Program-made: the position numbers and the translations under genes
Shown: one piece after another, positions 1 to 4,231 of the stretch
Position numbering within the stretch: the first letter of the stretch is position 1
How the letters are laid out: the number at the start of each line of letters is the position of its first letter
Assembly (NCBI GenBank): GCA_002299865.1
Contig: DBNV01000078.1
Span: forward strand, 30,830-35,939
Length of the DNA stretch: 5,110 bases
Source: Desulfonatronaceae bacterium UBA663
Lineage (GTDB): Bacteria > Desulfobacterota > Desulfovibrionia > Desulfovibrionales > Desulfonatronaceae
Direction of reading: 5' to 3'
Notes under the pieces: generated by a model
What the model was told of the DNA's origin: nothing
Database searches by the model: none
Seen by the model: the letters and a program-made list of their open reading frames with translations, nothing else

Positions 1-19
1 TGTTCCTTTCCCAACCGGG

Positions 20-47
20 TGTCTGCCGACCTGCCGGTAGGCAGACA
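20..47. repeat. GC-rich palindromic hairpin just downstream of the cysteine synthase fusion gene
   Basis: TGTCTGCC (20-27) pairs perfectly with GGCAGACA (40-47). Inside, ACC (29-31) pairs with GGT (36-38) around a TGCC loop, separated from the outer stem by one G-A mismatch. A second CTGCC copy (31-35) can compete with the first (23-27) for GGCAG (40-44), so two alternative hairpins are possible. It lies 47 bases past the stop of the leftward operon, so it could end or stabilise that transcript, but neither strand has a U tract after the stem and it is not a classical intrinsic terminator. From memory it resembles dispersed palindromic repeats whose accidental translations give peptides such as SAYRQ. 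That identity is unverified. Confidence 0.5.
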
Positions 48-93
48 GGACTGATTCCAGCATGGCGCGATAAAATGTTCGGACGTAAGCCCG

Positions 94-2400
94 TCAGCGT
101 GAAAAAAGCAGGGGTTTTCCCGGGGCGTCCTGAAGGCGGTAGCCGCGGGATTCAATGCGCTCGCGCAGATGGTCGGCCTCAGCAAAATTTTTCTGTCCGC
201 GTGCGGTTTCGCGCAAGATCAGTAATTCCCTGACATCCGCCGGAAGGTCTTCCGTCCTGCACGGCAGGGAGGACCAGTCCAGGAGCCCCAGCACCTCGTC
301 CAGGTCGCGCAACAACTCGATGCAGGCCGAGGCTTCGGCCGGATTCAGCCGGTTCGTGTTGATCGCGGCGTTGACCTCCTTGCAGAATTTGAACAGATCC
401 GGCCAAAACAGGGGCAGGTTCAAGTCGTTTTCCATGCAGTCCGCAAAGGCTTTTTTCACGTTGAAAAGCGCCTGACCGGTGTCCGATCCGACCTGGTCGC
501 GGCTTTCGGACCGGGCCAATAAGAGCAGGCGGATCAAGGTCTGTTGGAAGCGCCGTCGGTTTTTGTCCCACATGGAGATGTTTTCCCGGGAACATTGCAG
601 CGGCTTGTGATAAGAGCCCGAAAGCAGCCAGAAGCGCAGCGTCTTGGGATGGACGTCGCCGTCAAGAAGACTCGTGACGGCACCGGACTGGCCGGGCGGC
701 AGACAAACAGCGGCCTGGGCCGTGATCCATGCCTGGGGCTGAAAACCGGCCCCCAAGCGCCAGATGGCCGATAGGTTGTCCAGATGCGGGAAGCGGTGCG
801 TCTCATCGGCCAGGACCAAGTCCGGACCGGCGGCTGGCGACTCCAGGGCCGTGCCGGCCATTTGCAGATACCAACTGGGACGGACGTTGCCCCATTCGGT
901 CTGCACGAAATAACCGTCCTTCAGGTCCGCCAGGGACATCCGCTTGAACAGGGTGAAATCCCGCGGATTGTCCTTGACGTAGTCATCCAGATCCACGGTC
1001 ATGCCGGGCCGGATTTTCTCCAGGTCGATCCCCAGCAGGGAGCCGTATTCCTTGTCCCGGAGCACGTCGAAGTACACGGAACGCAACTTCTCATACCCCA
1101 GGCCCTTGCTCAAGAGTTTGCGACAGGCCTGCAGCAAGGTCGGCAGGCACTGGCCGGCCACGACGAACCGGACCTGGTCGCCGACGCCCAGTAACGCGGC
1201 CAGCTCACGCATCCGCGCAAGGCCGTCCTGGCCCGCTTCCTGCAAAGACTGGCCGGCCGCCCTGGCCGTGGAAACAGCGCGGTCGTCCAGGTCCGCGACG
1301 CCGACCGCCACGTCCGTACGAACGCCTTTCTGGCGTTGAAACCGGGCGGCCGCATCCAGAAGCACGATGCGTCTCCAGGCCGCGGCATCAGCCCATTGAT
1401 CCAGTCCCGGACCGGGAGTAAACATGCGCAACAGATCCTTTTCAGGGCGCAAGGTCACGTTGATGCGTTTTTTCAGGTCGTGCACGCGCAGCCCCTGTTC
1501 CCGAGGCTGGGCGAACAACGGGGTGCTCAAATAGCGGATGCCTCCGTCCGGGAAGATGATCACCACCAGGCCGCTTTCCAGGCTTGAGGCCAGTTGCAGG
1601 GCCCCGGCCAAGGCCGCGCCCGAACTCATGCCGGCGAATATGCCCTCCTGGGCCGCCAGCTTGCGGCAAAGCTCAAAGGCCGCCTCATCCTCCACGTTGA
1701 GGATCATGTCCGGCGCGTGCTTGTCGTAAATGCCCGGCGGATATGATTCCTGCATGTTCTTCAGACCCTGGATCTTATGCCCGATATAGGGCTCCACCGC
1801 CACGACGCGAACCGCCGGACTGAGTTCCTTGAGGCGCTTGGTCAGGCCCATGACCGTGCCGGTAGTACCCAAGCAGGCCACGACATGCGTCACCCGTCCC
1901 TCGGTTTGGTCCCAAATCTCCTGGGCCGTGGTCCGGTAATGGGCCGCAACGCTCGCCGGATTGTTGAACTGGTCCATGAGCACGTAGCGTTCGGGCTCTT
2001 CCCTGGCCAGCCTGTAGGCCTCTTCAATGGCTCCGTCCGTGCCAAGATGACCGGGGGTCAGACGAATCTTGGCCCCGTAGGCGAGCATGACCCGCTTGCG
2101 TTCCTCGGAGGCGGACTCCGGCATGAGCAGCAGCAGAGGATAGCCTTTGACCGCGCAGACCATGGCCAGGCCGATGCCGGTATTCCCGGAGGTGGCCTCC
2201 AGGATCATCTTGCCTGGGGTCAGACGACCGGAGGCTTCGGCCTGCTCGATCATGGCCAGGGCCACCCGGTCCTTGATAGAACCGCCGGGATTGTTTTCCT
2301 CCAGCTTGACCACGAGGCGCACGTGAGGAAAAGGATTCAGGCGTTGCAAAGCAACCAGCGGGGTCCGGCCGATCAGGGAAAGGACATGGGGATGAATCAT
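94..2400 (-). CDS. cysM: CysM-type cysteine synthase fused to a degenerate cysteinyl-tRNA synthetase-like domain
   Basis: Residues 1 to about 300 form a complete PLP-dependent cysteine synthase: PLP lysine K43 in NPGGSIKDR, SGNTG (71-75), phosphate loop GTTGT (178-182), GMSSGAA (257-263) and PDGG-x2-YLST (284-293). Segments such as DQFNNP and GRVTHVV resemble CysM more than CysK, so O-acetylserine plus sulfide or thiosulfate is the expected chemistry, in the cytoplasm. Residues about 314-768 follow cysteinyl-tRNA synthetase end to end, including LRFWLLSGSYHKPL (588-601), a DALR-type helical region (652-702) and the typical tail, NFAEADHLRERI to RGYRLQDAPG. HIGH and KMSKS are gone and three of four zinc ligands are replaced, so aminoacylation is very unlikely. 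The ATG at 2400 is chosen because cysteine synthases start just before IGxTPLV. A TTG at 2451 would overlap the upstream gene. Neither start has a clear Shine-Dalgarno. The gene is third in the rsfS operon, 31 bases after the zinc-ribbon gene. Confidence 0.93.
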   Translation of the reverse strand: MIHPHVLSLIGRTPLVALQRLNPFPHVRLVVKLEENNPGGSIKDRVALAMIEQAEASGRLTPGKMILEATSGNTGIGLAMVCAVKGYPLLLLMPESASEERKRVMLAYGAKIRLTPGHLGTDGAIEEAYRLAREEPERYVLMDQFNNPASVAAHYRTTAQEIWDQTEGRVTHVVACLGTTGTVMGLTKRLKELSPAVRVVAVEPYIGHKIQGLKNMQESYPPGIYDKHAPDMILNVEDEAAFELCRKLAAQEGIFAGMSSGAALAGALQLASSLESGLVVIIFPDGGIRYLSTPLFAQPREQGLRVHDLKKRINVTLRPEKDLLRMFTPGPGLDQWADAAAWRRIVLLDAAARFQRQKGVRTDVAVGVADLDDRAVSTARAAGQSLQEAGQDGLARMRELAALLGVGDQVRFVVAGQCLPTLLQACRKLLSKGLGYEKLRSVYFDVLRDKEYGSLLGIDLEKIRPGMTVDLDDYVKDNPRDFTLFKRMSLADLKDGYFVQTEWGNVRPSWYLQMAGTALESPAAGPDLVLADETHRFPHLDNLSAIWRLGAGFQPQAWITAQAAVCLPPGQSGAVTSLLDGDVHPKTLRFWLLSGSYHKPLQCSRENISMWDKNRRRFQQTLIRLLLLARSESRDQVGSDTGQALFNVKKAFADCMENDLNLPLFWPDLFKFCKEVNAAINTNRLNPAEASACIELLRDLDEVLGLLDWSSLPCRTEDLPADVRELLILRETARGQKNFAEADHLRERIESRGYRLQDAPGKPLLFSR

Positions 2401-2431
2401 CGCGAAAACAGCCCGTAGGGGTACGAAAGGG

Positions 2432-2674
2432 TCAGAGGTAGTCCTGGTCAATGGCTGCGGCGCCGTCGGCGTTGATCATCTTGAGGAAACGGCTCATGCG
2501 TTCATCCACGGGTACCACCGGAAACTTGCCGCGGCAGTTGTCGCACTGCGCCAGAACCGGCTGGACCGGGGAGGTCAGGGGCCGTTCGCGACCGCAGTGC
2601 GGACAGGGATAATAATAGACCACGTCCATGCGCACGGGCTTGACCGGCAGGATCACGTTGCGTTTGGCGCTCAT
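2432..2674 (-). CDS. Small zinc-ribbon protein of unknown function
   Basis: An 80-residue protein with two CxxC knuckles, CPHC (Cys24, Cys27) and CDNC (Cys44, Cys47), 16 residues apart. This is the usual layout of a one-zinc ribbon. A basic, beta-like N-terminal part (KRNVILPVKPVRMDVVYYY) precedes it and a short helical, acidic C-terminus follows. No enzyme motif, signal peptide or membrane segment is visible, so it is probably cytoplasmic, and binding to nucleic acid or protein is possible. Its ATG (2672-2674) overlaps the rsfS TGA as ATGA. With no good Shine-Dalgarno present, translation is probably coupled to rsfS. An in-frame start at 2746 would overlap rsfS by 76 bases and is less likely. 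I do not recognise a named family. Confidence 0.82.
   Translation of the reverse strand: MSAKRNVILPVKPVRMDVVYYYPCPHCGRERPLTSPVQPVLAQCDNCRGKFPVVPVDERMSRFLKMINADGAAAIDQDYL
2671..2674 (-). other. ATGA stop/start overlap coupling rsfS to the zinc-ribbon gene
   Basis: On the minus strand the four bases read ATGA. The ATG starts the zinc-ribbon gene and the TGA ends rsfS. Terminating ribosomes can restart here, which fits the lack of a Shine-Dalgarno before the second gene and supports one shared mRNA. Confidence 0.85.
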
Positions 2675-3108
2675 GACTGCTGGCGCGCAACGGTTTTGGC
2701 CAGGACGGGTTGCGCCGGGAATGCGTCCGCAGGGATCACCGGACAATGGGCCCAGAGCCCGTCCAGGTTGTAAAACCGCCTGCTGTCTTCCTGGAAGATG
2801 TGCGCCAGCACGTCGTTGCAGTCCACGAGGATCCAGTTGGCTTCCCGGTATCCCTCCATCCCCAGGTAGGCTTGGTCGGATTCGGCCAGGTTCTTGAGCA
2901 GCCAGTCGGCCAGAGCCTTGGCGTGACGCGCGCCCTGGGCCGTGACAATGACCATGGCCTCGGCCACCGAAGAGGCGCCGCTCATGTTCAGGATGGCGAT
3001 GTCCTCGCCTTTTTTGTCCTTAAGCCATGCGGCAATGGCCCGGGCCTTGAGGGCCGTGGCCGGGGGAAGAAAACTCTTTTGTATCGGCTTGGATGAGGAT
3101 GATTGCAT
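2671..3108 (-). CDS. rsfS: Ribosomal silencing factor RsfS (Iojap/YbeB family)
   Basis: A 145-residue cytoplasmic protein. The family binds ribosomal protein uL14 on the 50S subunit and blocks 30S joining, lowering translation during starvation or stationary phase. The C-terminal signature is clear: MEGYREANWILVDCNDV (84-100), then HIF (103-105), RRFYNLDGLW (110-119). The ARHAKALADWL segment (60-70) matches the family helix. The usual DYFVI stretch reads EAMVI (50-54), so this member is somewhat divergent. The N-terminal 15 residues are a Ser-rich extension. The ATG at 3108 is preceded by GGGAG four bases upstream. An in-frame TTG at 3129 would lie about at the predicted transcription start with no room for a leader, so ATG is preferred. 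It is the first gene of a three-gene operon. Confidence 0.93.
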   Translation of the reverse strand: MQSSSSKPIQKSFLPPATALKARAIAAWLKDKKGEDIAILNMSGASSVAEAMVIVTAQGARHAKALADWLLKNLAESDQAYLGMEGYREANWILVDCNDVLAHIFQEDSRRFYNLDGLWAHCPVIPADAFPAQPVLAKTVARQQS

Positions 3109-3112
3109 TTGT

Positions 3113-3117
3113 CTCCC
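3113..3117 (-). promoter_or_regulatory. Shine-Dalgarno of rsfS that decides its start
   Basis: The minus strand reads GGGAG-ACAA-ATG, a fair Shine-Dalgarno with a short spacing. It supports the ATG at 3108 over the in-frame TTG at 3129. Its first base falls in the downstream copy of a 10-bp tandem duplication. Confidence 0.65.
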
Positions 3118-3136
3118 AACGGGGCTCAACGGGGCT
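3117..3136. repeat. Perfect 10-bp tandem duplication in the rsfS leader
   Basis: CAACGGGGCT occurs twice back to back (3117-3126 and 3127-3136), between the predicted -10 element and the rsfS Shine-Dalgarno. The copies are identical, which suggests a recent slippage event or a selected element. It covers the expected transcription start and adds about one helical turn to the leader. Confidence 0.95.
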
Positions 3137-3137
3137 G

Positions 3138-3165
3138 ATTATCATGAGAATTATTTTTAAGACAA
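3138..3165 (-). promoter_or_regulatory. Probable sigma70-type promoter of the rsfS operon
   Basis: On the minus strand a -35-like TTGTCT (3160-3165, four of six to consensus) and a -10-like GATAAT (3138-3143, five of six) are separated by 16 bases. Transcription would begin near 3131, giving a leader of about 23 bases. The AT-rich block stands out sharply from its GC-rich surroundings. The spacer contains the Fur-like inverted repeat listed separately. Confidence 0.6.
3145..3159. promoter_or_regulatory. Fur-box-like inverted repeat inside the rsfS promoter
   Basis: TGAGAAT-T-ATTTTTA has the 7-1-7 geometry of Fur operators. It matches TGAAAATnATTTTCA at 12 of 14 half-site positions, and TGATAATnATTATCA at 11 of 14. 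It fills the -35/-10 spacer, the ideal place for an iron-dependent repressor to block polymerase. Related metalloregulators of the Fur superfamily (Zur, PerR) use similar AT-rich sites, so which member would bind cannot be settled from sequence. No regulator gene is present in the window. Confidence 0.5.
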
Positions 3166-3317
3166 CCTACTCCGGTCCGCCTGCCCTGACAAGTTCGGAT
3201 CCCGGATGAATAAACGATTGAGGACGTGCCGATGAACGACGGCGACGTTCTGCGACTGTCGCCCCATGCGACTTGAGGTCGGTTCAATCCTTGCAGAGCG
3301 TTTCTTTGCCCGGCGAT
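3166..3317. other. Intergenic region between the rsfS promoter and the tatA terminator
   Basis: About 150 bases with no convincing gene. It contains a 14-codon plus-strand ORF (3232-3276) with a GAGGA element seven bases upstream, and a 6-bp hairpin GGCGAC (3241-3246) with GTCGCC (3258-3263) that has no U tract. Nothing else stands out. Confidence 0.5.
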
Positions 3318-3359
3318 AAAAAAACCGGACAGGCCTGACGAAAGCCAGGTCTGTCCGGT
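3318..3359 (-). terminator. Intrinsic terminator of tatA
   Basis: A long hairpin: ACCGGACAGGCCTG (3324-3337) pairs with CAGGTCTGTCCGGT (3346-3359) over 14 bp with a single G-U wobble. It continues through an A-C mismatch and a C-G pair to a GAAA tetraloop. On the minus strand the stem is followed by a T run (3323 down to 3318). It begins 25 bases past the tatA stop and insulates the downstream rsfS promoter from tatA read-through. The plus strand has A residues after the stem, so it acts in one direction only. Confidence 0.93.
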
Positions 3360-3383
3360 AAAAAATACGCCACGAGAGGGGTT

Positions 3384-3587
3384 TTAGACCTTGCTCGCAG
3401 GGTTCTTGTCGGTCTTGGCCTGCTCTTTTGGTCCGACCTCGATCTCCTCCGGCTCGGTGGTGGCCTTCTTGAAATTCTTGATGGCCCGTCCCATGCCGGC
3501 ACCGATCTCAGGCAGCTTGTTCGCTCCGAAGATGACCAGGATGACCACCAACACCACAATCAGTTCTGTCATGCCTATGCCGAACAT
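3384..3587 (-). CDS. tatA: Sec-independent (twin-arginine) protein translocase subunit TatA
   Basis: A 67-residue inner-membrane protein that multimerises to let folded twin-arginine substrates, often cofactor-loaded redox enzymes, cross the membrane with TatB and TatC. All family marks are present: a short N-terminus with Glu8, one membrane helix (about 6-20, VVLVVILVIF), the Phe20-Gly21 hinge, then an amphipathic helix (KLPEIGAGMGRAIKNFKKA, 24-42) and a short charged tail. The length is at the small end of the family. The ATG is fixed by an AGGAGG seven bases upstream. No tatB or tatC is adjacent and a terminator follows, so it is transcribed alone. TatE or a short TatA/B bifunctional form is possible, but the sequence fits TatA best. 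Confidence 0.96.
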   Translation of the reverse strand: MFGIGMTELIVVLVVILVIFGANKLPEIGAGMGRAIKNFKKATTEPEEIEVGPKEQAKTDKNPASKV

Positions 3588-3594
3588 GCGGATT

Positions 3595-3600
3595 CCTCCT
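3595..3600 (-). promoter_or_regulatory. Strong Shine-Dalgarno of tatA
   Basis: AGGAGG on the minus strand, seven bases before the tatA ATG. It is a perfect match to the 16S anti-Shine-Dalgarno and the best ribosome-binding site in the window. Confidence 0.93.
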
Positions 3601-3620
3601 TAGCTTAAACGACAATGATC

Positions 3621-3649
3621 TTATTACCTGGGGCAAGGCAAGAGGTCAA
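3621..3649 (-). promoter_or_regulatory. Possible tatA promoter
   Basis: On the minus strand TTGACC (3644-3649, five of six to the -35 consensus) lies 17 bases before TAATAA (3621-3626, a weak -10 at three of six). Transcription would start near 3614, about 14 bases before the AGGAGG. The position is right, but the -10 is poor. Confidence 0.4.
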
Positions 3650-3755
3650 TCGTTTTTTGCATCAAAAATCGGTTCGTTAGGCGATTGGCAGGCGATCAGG
3701 CCTAAAGGGAAAAAACCGCTTGGCCATTATTTTTGCTTGTGGTAATTTGTCCACA

Positions 3756-3771
3756 TGTTCGCGTGTTCGCG
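3756..3771. repeat. Perfect 8-bp tandem duplication
   Basis: TGTTCGCG is present twice in a row (3756-3763, 3764-3771), in the region upstream of the cysteine-rich protein gene. Confidence 0.9.
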
Positions 3772-3774
3772 CAC

Positions 3775-3792
3775 GTCGGCCGACGGGCCGAC
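3775..3792. repeat. GC-rich hairpin upstream of the plus-strand gene pair
   Basis: GTCGGCC (3775-3781) pairs with GGCCGAC (3786-3792) around a GACG loop. The 10-bp perfect palindrome GTCGGCCGAC (3775-3784) overlaps it. There is no U tract. It could be an operator or leader structure for the gene at 3823, or chance in GC-rich DNA. Confidence 0.45.
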
Positions 3793-3808
3793 AAAGCAAA
3801 GCATCCAT

Positions 3809-3830
3809 GGCATGACGTTGGCATGACGTT
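3809..3830. repeat. Perfect 11-bp tandem duplication across the start codon of the cysteine-rich protein gene
   Basis: GGCATGACGTT occurs twice without a gap (3809-3819, 3820-3830). Each copy carries an ATG. The first (3812) runs into a stop after four codons (ATG ACG TTG GCA TGA). The second (3823) opens the gene. Because 11 is not a multiple of three, the duplication shifted the upstream sequence out of its former frame. Confidence 0.95.
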
Positions 3831-4218
3831 CAAAAAGATCCTGCCCTTCCCTGCCAAGGCCTGTTCTTTTTTCGTGCATGGTCGTTGTGTTGCGCCGAAA
3901 ACCGGGCAGACCCCCGGGGAAGATGAACGGCAGTGCCGGGTGTTTGAACTCTGGGAACGCTTGCAGGACAATGCCTTGGACATGGCCGAAAAGTGGCGTC
4001 TGAACGGAAACCAGGCCGTGCAACTGGTGGCCGGCAGCCTGGAGCAGGCCCAGGATTTGGGCCGGCTTTGCGCGGGCTACCGGGCCGACGGCACGGACGA
4101 CGTCCTGGATTGCATCTTTGCCCACGAACATTTATGTATCCAAATCCTGCCCCCTTGCACCGGCGTTTGCCCGCGTTTTCAAGCGCGGTCCAAGCCGGTG
4201 TCGGACCTTTTTCATTAG
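3823..4218 (+). CDS. Cysteine-rich conserved-type hypothetical protein
   Basis: A 131-residue protein with eight cysteines, six of them in two groups. The N-terminal set is Cys14, Cys22, Cys38 (CSFFVHGRC, then QCRVFELWERL). The C-terminal set is Cys105, Cys112, Cys116 (C-x6-C-x3-C in CIQILPPCTGVCPRF). Between them lies a helical middle (40-85), with Cys83 and Cys97. Two metal sites, or one shared zinc or Fe-S site, are possible. There is no signal peptide or membrane segment. From memory the CxxFxxGRC...CRVxxxWE pattern recalls uncharacterised Desulfovibrio proteins, but I cannot name a family. The ATG at 3823 lies in the second copy of an 11-bp duplication and has no Shine-Dalgarno. Longer starts (TTG 3733, GTG 3739 or 3763) are not better supported. 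The next gene starts 13 bases after the stop in the same direction, so a two-gene operon is likely. Confidence 0.75.
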   Translation: MTFKKILPFPAKACSFFVHGRCVAPKTGQTPGEDERQCRVFELWERLQDNALDMAEKWRLNGNQAVQLVAGSLEQAQDLGRLCAGYRADGTDDVLDCIFAHEHLCIQILPPCTGVCPRFQARSKPVSDLFH

Positions 4219-4231
4219 AGACGCGGTACGT

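Larger units (their letters stand above)
3650..3822. other. Intergenic region before the plus-strand gene pair
   Basis: This stretch holds an AT-rich part (3650-3745), an 8-bp tandem repeat and a GC-rich hairpin, but no clear sigma70 promoter for the genes to the right. TTGGCA (3685-3690) and TTGGCC (3720-3725) resemble -35 boxes but lack good -10 partners. An open frame from a TTG at 3733 runs into the gene starting at 3823, but has no ribosome-binding site and its first 30 residues look non-protein-like. Confidence 0.4.

Noticed and set aside
1777..2418. Plus-strand open frame of 213 codons antisense to the cysteine synthase domain
   Set aside because: The opposite strand encodes an unmistakable PLP enzyme. 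The antisense translation, rich in His, Gln and Gly, is typical of a shadow.
2401..2451. TTG start adding 17 residues to the cysteine synthase fusion
   Set aside because: The extension overlaps the upstream gene, has no ribosome-binding site, and family members begin near the ATG at 2400.
3109..3129. TTG start adding seven residues to RsfS
   Set aside because: It coincides with the predicted transcription start and lacks a Shine-Dalgarno. The ATG at 3108 has GGGAG upstream.
3241..3263. GGCGAC/GTCGCC hairpin as a terminator
   Set aside because: The stem is only 6 bp with an 11-base loop and no U tract.
3727..4131. Minus-strand open frame of 134 codons
   Set aside because: It is antisense to the cysteine-rich protein gene, has no ribosome-binding site, and has no recognisable domain. 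It is a shadow of GC-rich coding sequence.
4118..4231. Upstream ATG extending the 285-residue protein by 38 residues
   Set aside because: It overlaps the preceding gene by about 100 bases in another frame. The Cys-rich C-terminus of that gene looks like real coding.
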